From DASSUC01 sp035649895 (lineage in GTDB: Bacteria > Actinomycetota > Actinomycetes > Mycobacteriales > Micromonosporaceae): DNA of 64,000 nucleotides. The notes beneath the pieces were generated by a model, which did not search any database, had not been told where the DNA came from, and was given only the letters and a program-made list of their open reading frames with translations. Each line of letters opens with the position of its first letter. The stretch's first letter is position 1. A program made the position numbers and the translations under genes. The stretch lies in NCBI GenBank assembly GCA_035649895.1, contig DASRIS010000189.1, positions 1 to 64,000 on the forward strand, in the 5' to 3' direction. Below, piece by piece: positions 24,701 to 33,004 of this stretch.

Positions 24701-27052
24701 CAGCGGTCCGGCCGCCAGGTCGAACCCACGCCGTGCATCAGCCTCGATACGCTGCCGCAGCGACCCGTCGTCAAGACCGGGGACGTCGTGGTGGTCAGCT
24801 ACCGGGCCGTCCCACGCCAGCAACCGGGACACCGGTTCGCCACCCTCGGACGGCAGGCGGGTACGCAGCGCCGGGTGCCGCTGCACCAGTGCCCGCAACG
24901 CCCGGTCCAGCGCCGGGACATCCAGCGGCGAGCAGATCCGCGCTGCCCTGGTGATCTCGTACGCCCCGCTGTCCGGCGCCCACTGCTGGACGAACCACAG
25001 CGCCCGCTGCCCGTCGCTCACCGCCTGCTCCGCGGCCAGGTGCGGGGACTCCGGCGGCGCTGCTGGCACCGATGGTGCCCGCGCGGCCAGGGCCGTCACG
25101 CTCACCCCGGCCAGCAGCTCGGAGACCGTGACGTCCAGCCCTAGCCGGGTGCCCAGCGCATGCCGCAGCTCGACCGCTTGCAGCGAGTCCAGCCCCAGCC
25201 CGGTCAGCGGCGTATCGAGGGGTACGTCCCGCCGGTCGAGACCCAGCGCGCCGGCCACCGCCCCGACCAGGTCCTCGGCCTCGCTCTGGTCGGCCTCCTG
25301 CGGAAGCCGGTCCTCGGCCTCTCGCGGAGGCTGGTCCTCGGCCTCTCGCGGAGGCTGGTCCCCGGCCTTTCGCGGGGAGGCACCCGGCTGGTCCCAGCGG
25401 GCCACGACCTCGGCCCGACCGGCATCCCATTCGCCCTCGGCGACCGCACGACGGCAGGCATGGCGCTGGATCTTGCCGCTGGACGTCTTCGGGATGCACC
25501 GGGGCCGGAGTAGGACCACGGTCGCTGGGCTGACCTCGGCGACCTCGGACAGCACCCGCCGGATCGCCGCGACGGTGTCCGCCACGGCCACGCCGTCGGC
25601 CGCGACCTCGGCGGCGAACCCGACCCGCTCCTCGCCGTCCAGGTCGACCGCGAACGCGGCGCTGCAGCCGGGGCGTACGCCGGCGACCTGGCCCTCGACC
25701 GCGTGCTCGAGATCCTGCGGGTAGATGTTGCGGCCACGGACGATGACCATGTCCTTGGCCCGGCCGGTGACCACCAGCTCGCCGGACGGATCCAGGAACC
25801 CCAGGTCGCCGGTGCGCAGGTAGTGGCGGTCGGGGTCGTCGACCCGTACCGCCTGGAAGACCTGCCTGGTCTCGTCCGGGCGGTGCCAGTACCCCGTTGC
25901 GACGCTGGGGCCGGAGAGCCAGATCTCCCCGACGGCGCCGGGCCCGAGGGCGGTGCGGGTCTCGGGGTCGACGATGGCCACCGTCTGGCCACCCAGGGCC
26001 CGCCCGCAGCCCACATGGACCGTGCCGCCGTGCTGGACCCTCCGCGGCGCCTCGCCCGGCCGGCCGCCGGTGACGATCAGCGTGCCTTCGGCCAGGCCGT
26101 AGCACGGGTAGAACGCCTCCGCCCGGAAGCCAGCGGGCGCGAACGCCGCCGCGAACCGGTCCAGCGTCCCGGCCCGCACCGGCTCTGCCCCGCAGAACGC
26201 GACCGACCAGCTGGAGAGGTCCAGCGCGGCCCGCTGCTGCGGCGTGCTCTTGCGCACGCAAAGGTCGAACGCGAAGTTGGGGCCACCGCTGACCGTGCCC
26301 CCGAACCGGGATACGGCCTCCAGCCAGGCCATCGGGCGCTGAAGGAAGGCCAGCGGGGACATCAGCACGACCGGCAGCCCGACGTAGACCGGTTGGAGGA
26401 TCCCACCGATCAACCCCATATCGTGGTACGGCGGCAGCCAGCTCACCCCGACCGACTGCGGGGACGTGCCGAACCCGGTCCGTACCAGCTCCGCGTTGTG
26501 CCGCAGGTTGGCGTGGCTGAGCAGCACCCCTTTGGGCTGCCCGGTGGAGCCGGATGTGTACTGCAGCAGGGCCGGTGCCTGGGCCGGCAGGCGCGGCGGC
26601 ACCCAGGCCCGGTCATCGGGGTCGGGCAGCGCGTCTGTGGCCACCCACTCCATCGCCGCCAGCTCGGGCGCCTCGCCGAGCCCTGCGGCCACCGCGTCCG
26701 CCAGCCAGGAGACGGTCAGCGCCAGGGCCGCACCGCAGTCGCCCGCGAGCGACCGGAGGCGAGGCACCGTACGGACGAGCCGGGACGGGTCCGGGGGGTA
26801 GGCCGGCACCGCGACCGCGCCGGCGTACAGGCAGCCGAGGAAGCCTTCCACGTAGGCGCGGCCGGGTGGGAAGAGCAGGAGCACCGGCTCGCCGGCGACC
26901 CGGCGGGCTGACAGCGCCTGTGCCACCCGGCGCGCGGCGGCGTCCAGCTCGGCGTAGCTCACCCACGCCGGGTCCTCGTCGAGGAAGAGGAACGCGCGGT
27001 CGGTGGGCCGGTCCTGGGCGTGGTGCGCAAGCAGGCCGGCGATCGTCTCCAC
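21770..27052 (-). CDS. Lipo-initiating NRPS: FAAL-ACP-C-A-PCP
   Basis: About 1760 aa. Domains: fatty acyl-AMP ligase about 1-570 (QYTSGSTGQPKG, WLPPYHDMGLIG, CYGLAEGTLIVTGG, KTSSGKIQRH); acyl carrier about 590-660 (GLGLDSLQAVEL); condensation about 670-1097 (HHVVADFWS); adenylation about 1130-1618 (YTSGSTGRPKAV, NAYGPTETSI, YRTGDRVRW, ANGKLDRRAL); peptidyl carrier about 1628-1705 (ELGGTSLLVA). The FAAL should activate a free carboxylic acid as acyl-AMP and load the ACP, and the C domain joins it to the first amino acid. The A pocket reads about D-V-L-T-S-G-A-I-T, which I cannot assign. GTG 27052 is preferred as a leaderless start; GTG 27079 or TTG 27088 are in-frame alternatives. The protein ends in an Arg-rich tail, RRQALARRNRNRRRS. 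It has the marks of the first unit of the lipopeptide line, read divergently from the other megasynthases. Confidence 0.92.
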   Translation of the reverse strand: METIAGLLAHHAQDRPTDRAFLFLDEDPAWVSYAELDAAARRVAQALSARRVAGEPVLLLFPPGRAYVEGFLGCLYAGAVAVPAYPPDPSRLVRTVPRLRSLAGDCGAALALTVSWLADAVAAGLGEAPELAAMEWVATDALPDPDDRAWVPPRLPAQAPALLQYTSGSTGQPKGVLLSHANLRHNAELVRTGFGTSPQSVGVSWLPPYHDMGLIGGILQPVYVGLPVVLMSPLAFLQRPMAWLEAVSRFGGTVSGGPNFAFDLCVRKSTPQQRAALDLSSWSVAFCGAEPVRAGTLDRFAAAFAPAGFRAEAFYPCYGLAEGTLIVTGGRPGEAPRRVQHGGTVHVGCGRALGGQTVAIVDPETRTALGPGAVGEIWLSGPSVATGYWHRPDETRQVFQAVRVDDPDRHYLRTGDLGFLDPSGELVVTGRAKDMVIVRGRNIYPQDLEHAVEGQVAGVRPGCSAAFAVDLDGEERVGFAAEVAADGVAVADTVAAIRRVLSEVAEVSPATVVLLRPRCIPKTSSGKIQRHACRRAVAEGEWDAGRAEVVARWDQPGASPRKAGDQPPREAEDQPPREAEDRLPQEADQSEAEDLVGAVAGALGLDRRDVPLDTPLTGLGLDSLQAVELRHALGTRLGLDVTVSELLAGVSVTALAARAPSVPAAPPESPHLAAEQAVSDGQRALWFVQQWAPDSGAYEITRAARICSPLDVPALDRALRALVQRHPALRTRLPSEGGEPVSRLLAWDGPVADHHDVPGLDDGSLRQRIEADARRGFDLAAGPLFRASLYSRAPEDHVLLLSVHHVVADFWSLSVLVDDLLALYAAELAGVAAGLPELPAAAPAHPAADGQARLDYWRRALAGAPEAVELPTTFPRPRLQSYQGATHELRIDRATLRELDTLARAAGATRFVALMAAFAALLARYAGDDVVVGTPTAGREDHRSARLVGYFVNPVPLRIRVGPGVTFRALMAGVRRVVLDALDHAVPFARLVEAVSPSRDPSRSPLVQVMLTLQQPPAGRPDLGAFAVADETTRVRLGGLDVRPYRLDPRGSAFDLSLMAAEVAGELSCTMEYCTALFDGPAVARLCRQLTGLLAQAVARPDVPVETLELMDGAERAAVAAFADGGRRPLDGPATLAASFTRQVNRRGAATAVVSGRQALTYAELDARADRLAALLRGRFGVRRGSVVGVHLPRGVDWVVAFWAVLKAGGAYLPLTPDLPARRLAWMVGDAAPAVLLTHQGTADQLPAGGPYRFCLDGEWPAGGAAPGGAVAEPDDVAYVIYTSGSTGRPKAVLVPHRGARNASQAEATGLEVTESSRVLQSTSSSFDVSILEILIAHLHGAALHIASSTTVASGEDLVRLLAEERVTIVTTAPSVLAALPDAPLPDLVAISVGGEVCPPELVTRWGAGRRFNNAYGPTETSITATLSGCRPDGTRPSIGRPIPNTSAYVLDARMEPVPVGVPGELYLGGAGVAHGYLGQPRLTAQWFVPDPFGAVPGARLYRTGDRVRWLPDGTLDFLGRLDDQVKIRGVRVEPGEIEVRLRESLDLREAVVVPRPGPGGGTELAAYLVPRGPRLAVAELRGRLRAELPVPWVPAAFVYLDRLPLTANGKLDRRALPAPTPADRGAAERLRPRTELEHVVAQVWAAVLGQDMVGVRDHFFDELGGTSLLVAKVTSQLGDRLGRHVPVTDMFEHPTVEALARHLDRTQRLDRDGTPADASRGTRPEDPAARREDPVAQPEDHAAYRRQALARRNRNRRRS
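25288..25380. repeat. 24-bp tandem repeat in the FAAL-ACP linker
   Basis: Three 24-bp units (25309, 25333, 25357) plus one degenerate unit (25288) read GGTCCTCGGCCTCTCGCGGA on the plus strand. On the coding strand they encode PREAEDQ-like repeats, a charged flexible spacer between the FAAL and the carrier domain. Confidence 0.88.
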
Positions 27053-27088
27053 GCCCGGCAAGCTATGCCGGCCGGACACCGTTCGCAA
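27053..27088 (-). promoter_or_regulatory. Predicted leaderless promoter of the FAAL-NRPS gene
   Basis: On the minus strand a -35-like TTGCGA (27088-27083) is followed after 17 bases by TAGCTT (27065-27060) and, after 7 more bases, by the GTG at 27052. No Shine-Dalgarno is present. This is the geometry of actinobacterial leaderless mRNAs, and it gives a protein that begins at the usual FAAL N-terminus. Confidence 0.55.
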
Positions 27089-27138
27089 CCCGCGTAGAGA
27101 CTGGGCAACCGCCTCGGCCTACGGTTACGCGTGCCGCC

Positions 27139-27155
27139 GTCCGGGCCGGCCGGAC
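27139..27155 (-). terminator. Short hairpin after the 2TM gene
   Basis: A 6-bp stem (GTCCGG/CCGGAC) with a 5-base loop sits 16 bases beyond the stop of the small membrane protein. It separates that gene from the FAAL promoter. It is short and has no T-tract. Confidence 0.4.
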
Positions 27156-27170
27156 GAGGTCGGCGGTGGA

Positions 27171-27455
27171 TCAGCGGTGGGCGAGCCGCCGCATCTCGCG
27201 TTCGATCTTCTGCTCGGTGGGCTGGGCCGGACCGAAGACGTCAATGGCGTGGAACACGATCCCGACGCCCCAGCCGATGAGCGGGAACATCGGCCAGAAG
27301 AACCCGCCTGGCGTGGTCATCAGCCAGATCAGGACCAAGGCGAGGTTGATCACCGCGTACACCGTGAGGTGCTGCACGAACTCGCGCCTCTTGCGCAGCC
27401 GACCGATCGCCATCTCGCGAAGGCCGGTTGCCCCGGTGGAGGTCTCGTTAGCCAT
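27171..27455 (-). CDS. 2TM domain-containing small membrane protein
   Basis: 94 aa. A basic, amphipathic N-terminus (MAIGRLRKRREFVQHL) is followed by two hydrophobic helices, about 34-50 (VYAVINLALVLIWLM) and 56-73 (GGFFWPMFPLIGWGVGIVF). The tail is charged (TEQKIEREMRRLAHR). This is the layout of the 2TM family, whose function is not established. The ATG at 27455 has a strong AAGGAGGG about 5 bases upstream. It lies between the peptide transporter ATPase (stop at 27517) and the FAAL-NRPS gene on the same strand. A role in either system is unknown. Confidence 0.8.
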   Translation of the reverse strand: MANETSTGATGLREMAIGRLRKRREFVQHLTVYAVINLALVLIWLMTTPGGFFWPMFPLIGWGVGIVFHAIDVFGPAQPTEQKIEREMRRLAHR

Positions 27456-27516
27456 GTGCCCTCCTTCCACACCCTCCACGCTGGTCTTTGGCGACCGCGC
27501 CCGGCAGAGGAGAAGG

Positions 27517-29607
27517 TCATTGGTTGTCGGGCCCTTGGACCAGCACCCAAGGGGCCAGCCAGGTCGCCGACGGCAGGCTGGCCGGGTCGAGGTGGCACCG
27601 GACGAGGTGCCCGTCGCCGAGCGCGACCGCGGGCGGGGCCACCCGGTCGCACCGGCCGGCGATGCGGTACGGGCAGCGGCTCACGTACCGGCACCCGTGC
27701 CCGTTGCCGGCAGGGTCGACCGGTGAGGGCTCGGGGGCCACGACCGCCGCCGGCTCCGCCACTGTGGACTCCGCGGCCGCGGGCGCCGACGCGGCGACCA
27801 ACCGCGCCGTGTACGGGTGGTGCGGGCCGGCGAGCACCTGCTGGGTCGGGCCCTGCTCCACCAGCACGCCGTGGTAGAGCACCGCGATCCGGTCGGCGAG
27901 GTAGCCCACCACCGCCAGGTCGTGGGAGATGAAGAGGTACGACGTGCCAGTGTGGTCGCGTTGCTGGGCAAGGACCTCCAGCACGCCGGCCTGCACGCTG
28001 ACGTCCAGTGCGGAGACCGGCTCGTCGCACACCACCAGTGCAGGACTGCCGGCGAAGCTGCGCGCGATCGCCACCCGCTGCTTCTGGCCGCCGGACAGCC
28101 GCGCCGGCAGGCAGTCCAGCAGGTCATCGTCGAGCTGTGCCCGCCTGGCCAGCGCCGGCACGTCATCGTGGCCGCGCAGGGTGTGTATCGCCCGGCGCAG
28201 GATGCGCCGCACCCGGTGCTCCGGGTTGAGCGTGGTGTCCGGGTTCTGGAACACCATCTGCACGCGCCGGCGCAGCTGCGGGGAGCGCTGGGTAACCCGG
28301 GCGGGCAGCTCCTGGCCGTCCAGCGAGATGCTCCCCCCGCCGGGCGGGCCGAGCCCGACGACCGCGCGGGCGAGGGTGGTCTTCCCGCTGCCCGACTCGC
28401 CCACCAGGCCGACCACCTCGCCCCGGTGGATGGTGAGGTCGACGTTGTCGAGCGCGAGGGTGTGACCGTAGCGGCGGGTCAGCCCGCGCACCTGCAACAG
28501 CACCGGCCCCGGCCGTTCGGCGGCTGCCGGTAGCGCGTCCGGCACCGCCCGGCCCACCGCCCCTGGCCGCAGGCAGCGCACGGCATGCCCGGTGGCTGCG
28601 AGATCCTCCAGCGCAGGCTCGGCGGACCGGCAGGTGTCGACCGCTGCGGGGCAGCGCGGCGCAAAGCGGCACCCGTACCCGGTCTCGCCGGGCCGCGGCG
28701 GGCGCCCGGGGATGGCGGCCAGCGGCCGGACGGCCCGCGGTACGCCGAGCGTCGGGGCACTGTCCAGCAGCGCGACCGTGTAGGGGTGCGCCGGCGCGGC
28801 GAGCACCTCGCCAACCGGGCCGACCTCGACCAGCCGGCCGGCGTAGAGCACGCCGACCCGGTCGCAGGCCTGCCCGACCAGGGGTAGGTCGTGGCTGACC
28901 AGCACGACTGCGGTGGCCAGCTCTGCGGCCAGGCCGGTGAGCAGCCCGAGCACCTCATGCTGCACCGACGCGTCCAGCCCCGTCGTCGGCTCGTCCAGCA
29001 CCAGCAGGCGCGGCCGGGTGGCCAGCGCGCAGGCGATCACGACGCGCTGCTGCTGCCCGCCGGAGAGCTGGTGCGGGTAGCGCCGGGCGAGCGCGTCGAC
29101 GTCTGGCAGCCGTACCCGGGAAAGAAGCTCTCGCGCGCGGGCGACGGCGGCCCGGCGGGGCAGGCCCTGCGCCCGCAGCACGTCGGCGACCTGCCGGCCA
29201 ACCCGCATCGTCGGGTCGAGCGAGCCCGCCGCCTCCTGGTGCACGAACGCGATGTGCGAGGCGCGCCAGCGGCGCAGCGCCGCCGGGCGCAGGGACAGCA
29301 CGTCGACGCCGTCGACCAGTATGCGGCCACCGAGCACGCGGCCACCGGCCTCAAGGTGGCCGCCGAGCAGGTACCCGAGGGTGGTCTTGCCGCACCCGGA
29401 CTCGCCGACGAGCCCGAACGTCTCGCCGGGCCGGACCGCGAGGCGGATGTCGTGCAGCACCGGCCCGGCCGGGTAGGCGACGCTGAGCCCGTCCACCACC
29501 AGGCCCGCGGTGAGGGCCGGCCCACCTGTCGGCTGGCTGCCCGCCACAAGCCGGCCCGGCCTGGGCCCGCCAGCTGCCGGGTTGCCCTTGACCGGGCTCG
29601 CGGTCAT
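27517..29607 (-). CDS. Fused peptide ABC transporter ATPase (DppD-DppF-like)
   Basis: 696 aa with two complete nucleotide-binding domains. The first has Walker A GESGCGKTT, signature LSGGQQQRV and Walker B LLVLDEPT. The second has GESGSGKTT, LSGGQKQRV and LVVCDEP. Each is followed by the oligopeptide-transporter C-terminal extension with clustered cysteines (CRFAPRCPAAVDTC and CRYVSRCPYRIAGRC). It energises the two permeases upstream at the inner face of the membrane. The ATG at 29607 overlaps the permease stop (ATGA). Fused D-F subunits are frequent in actinobacteria. The substrate could be peptides, nickel or a metallophore. Confidence 0.93.
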   Translation of the reverse strand: MTASPVKGNPAAGGPRPGRLVAGSQPTGGPALTAGLVVDGLSVAYPAGPVLHDIRLAVRPGETFGLVGESGCGKTTLGYLLGGHLEAGGRVLGGRILVDGVDVLSLRPAALRRWRASHIAFVHQEAAGSLDPTMRVGRQVADVLRAQGLPRRAAVARARELLSRVRLPDVDALARRYPHQLSGGQQQRVVIACALATRPRLLVLDEPTTGLDASVQHEVLGLLTGLAAELATAVVLVSHDLPLVGQACDRVGVLYAGRLVEVGPVGEVLAAPAHPYTVALLDSAPTLGVPRAVRPLAAIPGRPPRPGETGYGCRFAPRCPAAVDTCRSAEPALEDLAATGHAVRCLRPGAVGRAVPDALPAAAERPGPVLLQVRGLTRRYGHTLALDNVDLTIHRGEVVGLVGESGSGKTTLARAVVGLGPPGGGSISLDGQELPARVTQRSPQLRRRVQMVFQNPDTTLNPEHRVRRILRRAIHTLRGHDDVPALARRAQLDDDLLDCLPARLSGGQKQRVAIARSFAGSPALVVCDEPVSALDVSVQAGVLEVLAQQRDHTGTSYLFISHDLAVVGYLADRIAVLYHGVLVEQGPTQQVLAGPHHPYTARLVAASAPAAAESTVAEPAAVVAPEPSPVDPAGNGHGCRYVSRCPYRIAGRCDRVAPPAVALGDGHLVRCHLDPASLPSATWLAPWVLVQGPDNQ

Positions 29608-30428
29608 GACCGGTCCAACCGGCGGCGCAGCCGGTCCGTGAGGAGCGCGACGGCCACGACGAGCGAGCCGATCGCGAGCGCTGGCGCGAGCACGGTCCAC
29701 GGCGCGAGCTGCACCCAGAGCCGGTTGTCGGCGACCGAGGAGCCCCAGTCCGGCGAGCCGGGCGGCTGCCCGAGCCCGAGGAAGGACAGGGTGGCCGCGG
29801 CGAAGACGGCGTCACCCAGGCGGGTGGTGGCCTCCACCAGGACCGTGCCCCGGACGTTGGGCAGCAGCTCGCGGGCGACCAGCGACCACAGTGGCTCGCC
29901 GCGCAGGCGGGCCGCCTCCACGTACGGCTTCTCCCGTTCGACCAGCGTCGCGGCGCGCACGCTGCGCGTCACCAGCGGCACGAACGCCGCGGCGATGACC
30001 AGCACCAGCACCGGCGCCGACCGGCCGAGCAGCGCGATGAACAGGACCGCCGCGATGATCACCGGGAATACCACGACCGCGTCGAGGAGCCGCATGACCA
30101 GGCCGTCGAACCATCCGCGTACGGCGCCCGCGAGCAGCCCGAGCGCGGTGCCGGCGGCCACCGACAGGAGCGCGGCCAGCGGCGCCACCACGAGCACCGG
30201 GCGCGCGCCGGCGACCAGGCGGGACAGCACGTCGCGGCCGTAGTGGTCGGTGCCCAGCCAGTGGTCCGTCCCCGGGGGGAGGAAGCGGTCCGCCGGCGCC
30301 TGCAGGTCCGGGTCGTACGGCACGAGGTCCGGCCAGAAGGCGGCGCACACCACCCACGCCGCCACCACCGCGGCCGAGCCGGCCAGCACCGGGCTCGGCC
30401 GGCGGGACACGCGCGTGGCGACGGCCAT
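29604..30428 (-). CDS. Peptide ABC transporter permease (DppC-like)
   Basis: 274 aa with about six hydrophobic segments. The DppC N-terminal segment contains the characteristic HWLGTDHYGRDVLSRL, and the cytoplasmic EAA loop is VEAARLRGEPLWSLVARELLPN. A later motif, LSFLGLGQPPGSPDWGSSV, is also typical of the C subunit. It starts two bases after the end of the partner permease and overlaps the ATPase gene by four bases, so the three are one translational unit. Confidence 0.92.
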   Translation of the reverse strand: MAVATRVSRRPSPVLAGSAAVVAAWVVCAAFWPDLVPYDPDLQAPADRFLPPGTDHWLGTDHYGRDVLSRLVAGARPVLVVAPLAALLSVAAGTALGLLAGAVRGWFDGLVMRLLDAVVVFPVIIAAVLFIALLGRSAPVLVLVIAAAFVPLVTRSVRAATLVEREKPYVEAARLRGEPLWSLVARELLPNVRGTVLVEATTRLGDAVFAAATLSFLGLGQPPGSPDWGSSVADNRLWVQLAPWTVLAPALAIGSLVVAVALLTDRLRRRLDRS

Positions 30429-30430
30429 GG

Positions 30431-31384
30431 CTACCCCTCGCCGTCCAGCCGGACCCGGGGGTCGAGCAGCCGGTACGCGATGTCGGCGAGCAGCACGACG
30501 GCGAGGTATGCCACGCCGAGCACCATCGCCGTCGCCTGCAACGTGGGCAGGTCCTTAGCGGTGGCCGAGGCCAGCAGCAGGGCCCCGATGCCCGGGTAGT
30601 TGAACAGCAGCTCCACCACGAGCAGGCCGCCGAGCAGGAACTGCAGCTGCACCCCGAGCGCGCTTGCGGCCGGCACCGTCGCGTTGCGCAGCACGTGCCG
30701 GCGCACCAGCCGGGCGCCCCGGACCCCGCGCAGCCGGGCCGCCCGCACGTACGGGCTGGCCACCACGAGCACCGTGCTCGCCCGTACGTGCCGGGCCACA
30801 TAGCCGGTGCACAGCAGCACCAGGCAGGTCGCCGGCAGCGCCAGGTGGGCGAGGACGACCAGCGGCCCGTCCCCGGGTGAGGTCTGCGCCGAGGCCGGCA
30901 GCCAGCCCAGCTCGACCGAGAAGGCCACCAGCAGCACCACGCCGGTGACGAACTCCGGCGTTGCGCCCAGGGCCAGGCTCACCCCGCTGATCACCCAGTC
31001 CACCGGCGTGTCCTCGCCCAGGCCGGCCAGCACGCCGAGGGTGAGCGCGACCGGCACCAGCAGCGCGAAGGCGAGCGAGGCGAGCATCAGCGACTGGCCG
31101 AGCCGGTCGAGCACCAGGTCCCGCACTGGCACGTGCAGGGTGTACGAGGTGCCCCAGGAGCCGGTGCCGAAGTCCGCGAGCCAGTGCAGGTAACGCAGGT
31201 ACACCGGCTGGTCGAGGCCGAGCTCGTGGCGCAGCGCGGCGACGGACTCGGCGCTGGCCTCCCGGCCGAGGACGGTCCGCGCGACGTCGCCCGGCAGCAC
31301 GTCGGTGGCGAGGAACACCATCAGCGACACGCCCAGCAGGGTCGCCGGCACCGCGGCCACCCGACGCAGCAGGAACCGTCGCAT
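30431..31384 (-). CDS. Peptide ABC transporter permease (DppB-like)
   Basis: 317 aa. The N-terminus MRRFLLRRVAAVPATLLGVSL is the usual first helix of B-type permeases, followed by the DPVxLGLD-like periplasmic loop (HELGLDQPVYLRYLHWL). The EAA-like loop is VRAARLRGVRGARLVRRHVLRN, and the last periplasmic motif is ELLFNYPGIGALLL. It begins 12 bases after the stop of the binding protein gene and probably shares its promoter. Confidence 0.92.
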   Translation of the reverse strand: MRRFLLRRVAAVPATLLGVSLMVFLATDVLPGDVARTVLGREASAESVAALRHELGLDQPVYLRYLHWLADFGTGSWGTSYTLHVPVRDLVLDRLGQSLMLASLAFALLVPVALTLGVLAGLGEDTPVDWVISGVSLALGATPEFVTGVVLLVAFSVELGWLPASAQTSPGDGPLVVLAHLALPATCLVLLCTGYVARHVRASTVLVVASPYVRAARLRGVRGARLVRRHVLRNATVPAASALGVQLQFLLGGLLVVELLFNYPGIGALLLASATAKDLPTLQATAMVLGVAYLAVVLLADIAYRLLDPRVRLDGEG

Positions 31385-31396
31385 GTGGACCAGAGG

Positions 31397-33004
31397 TCAG
31401 CGCTGGTACACGCTGGAGAGGTCGACGGAGTGCGACGGGTGCGCCTGGACGCCGGTGACCTTCTTTCCGTTGTACGCCCGCACCGCACCGGCCCAGTACG
31501 GGATGACCACGGGCACGTCCTCGTGGAGGATCCGGGCGATCTCCTCGGCTCTCGCCTTGCGCTCGGCGTCCGTGGCCGCGTTGTCGTACCCTTCGGCGGC
31601 CGCGTCCAGCGCCGGGTTGGCGTACTTCGAGCCGTTCCAGATCCCGCCGGACTTGACCATCGGGATGATGAACTGGCTCGGCACCGCCCGGCCGGCCCAG
31701 CTCACCAGGTTGGCCTGGGTGAACAGCCAGGGCGTGTCCTTGGCCTGGTCCCCGCCGTAGAACTCGGCCGAGGTGCGCTGCGCCAGGTTGACCGTGATGC
31801 CGGCCTGCTTGAGCTGGTTCTGGATGGTGACCGCGTAGTCCTTGTTCGGCGGGTCGAAGGTGAGGGTGAAGGTGAGCTGGCCGACGCCGGCGGCCCGCAG
31901 CAGCTCGGTGACCTTCTGCCGGTCGAGCGCGCGCTGGGGCAGGCCGGTGGGCGCGGCCGGGAACAGCGGGGCGATCAGGTGGTCGTTGCCGATCTCGCCC
32001 ACGCCGCTGCCGGCGGACTGGAGCAGGGCCGGCCGGTCCAGCGCGTACGCGATGGCCTGCCGTACCTCCTTCTTGTTGAACGGGGGCTGGTCGACCCGCA
32101 TCGTCAGCACCGTGACGTTGGTGCCCTTGGCCTCGTCAACGCTGATGGTCCCGGTGCCGGCCAGGGGCTTGGCCAGGTGCGGCAGGCTGAGCAGCTGGGT
32201 GTCCACGTCGCCGCTCTGCAGCGCGATCAGGTCGGCCTGGCGGTCGGCGTAGAACCGTACCTGCACCCCGTCCAGGTACGGCTTGCCCGCGTCCCAGTAC
32301 CTCTCGTTGCGGACGAACGACGCGCCGCTGGTCGCGTCGTACGACTTGAGCAGGAACGGGCCGGTCCCGATGGCGGCCTTGGTGAAGTCACCGGCGTAGT
32401 CCTGCTTGAGGATCACCGTGTTGTAGTTGCCCGACGAGACGAGGTAGGGGAAGTCGGAGAAGGGGCGCCGCAGGGTGAAGACCACCGTGTCCGCGCCCGT
32501 GGTGGTGACCGACCCAGGGGCGAGGATCGAGCGGAACGCGCCCAGCGCCGCCGACTTGTTCTTCGGGTCGAGCAGACGCTCGAAGGAGGCCCGGACAGTG
32601 GCCGCATCGACCGGGGTGCCGTCGGAGAAGGCGACGCCCTTGCGGAGCTTGAACGTCCAGCGCCGGCCGGCCTCGGCCGGCTCCCACGACTCAGCGAGCC
32701 GCGGCACCAGCTTGAGGTCCTTGTCCAGCCAGAGCAGGTACTCCGCGACGAGCTGCACAATGGCGATGGCCGGACCGTCGAACATGGTGACCGGGTCGAC
32801 GGCGGTGGGCGGCGGCGGGCAGCTGGCCCGCAGGGTCCCGCCGCGCTTGGGCTGGCCGGCCGCCGGCCCGGCCAGGGTCGAGCCGGCCGTGCCCGGCTGG
32901 GAGCACGCCGGCAGCAGCGCGGCGACCCCGACGGCACCGGCACCGGCCAGGACCTGGCGGCGGCTCAGCGAGGTGGGCAGGTCCGGCAGGGGGCGTCCGG
33001 TCAT
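31397..33004 (-). CDS. Peptide-binding lipoprotein (DppA-like, SBP family 5)
   Basis: 535 aa. The N-terminus carries a twin-arginine signal, SRRQVLAGAGAVGVAALLPACS, with a lipobox (LPAC), so it is probably a Tat-exported lipoprotein on the outer face of the membrane. The body has family-5 features: WTFKLRKGVAFSDGTPVDAATV, GTGPFLLKSYD and REIAYALD-like VRQAIAYALDRPAL. I chose the ATG at 33004 because GGGAG lies 7 bases upstream and the signal peptide follows directly. It is the first gene of the transporter operon. Its position beside a lipopeptide cluster suggests uptake of the product or its parts, or simply nutrition; the sequence does not decide. Confidence 0.92.
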   Translation of the reverse strand: MTGRPLPDLPTSLSRRQVLAGAGAVGVAALLPACSQPGTAGSTLAGPAAGQPKRGGTLRASCPPPPTAVDPVTMFDGPAIAIVQLVAEYLLWLDKDLKLVPRLAESWEPAEAGRRWTFKLRKGVAFSDGTPVDAATVRASFERLLDPKNKSAALGAFRSILAPGSVTTTGADTVVFTLRRPFSDFPYLVSSGNYNTVILKQDYAGDFTKAAIGTGPFLLKSYDATSGASFVRNERYWDAGKPYLDGVQVRFYADRQADLIALQSGDVDTQLLSLPHLAKPLAGTGTISVDEAKGTNVTVLTMRVDQPPFNKKEVRQAIAYALDRPALLQSAGSGVGEIGNDHLIAPLFPAAPTGLPQRALDRQKVTELLRAAGVGQLTFTLTFDPPNKDYAVTIQNQLKQAGITVNLAQRTSAEFYGGDQAKDTPWLFTQANLVSWAGRAVPSQFIIPMVKSGGIWNGSKYANPALDAAAEGYDNAATDAERKARAEEIARILHEDVPVVIPYWAGAVRAYNGKKVTGVQAHPSHSVDLSSVYQR

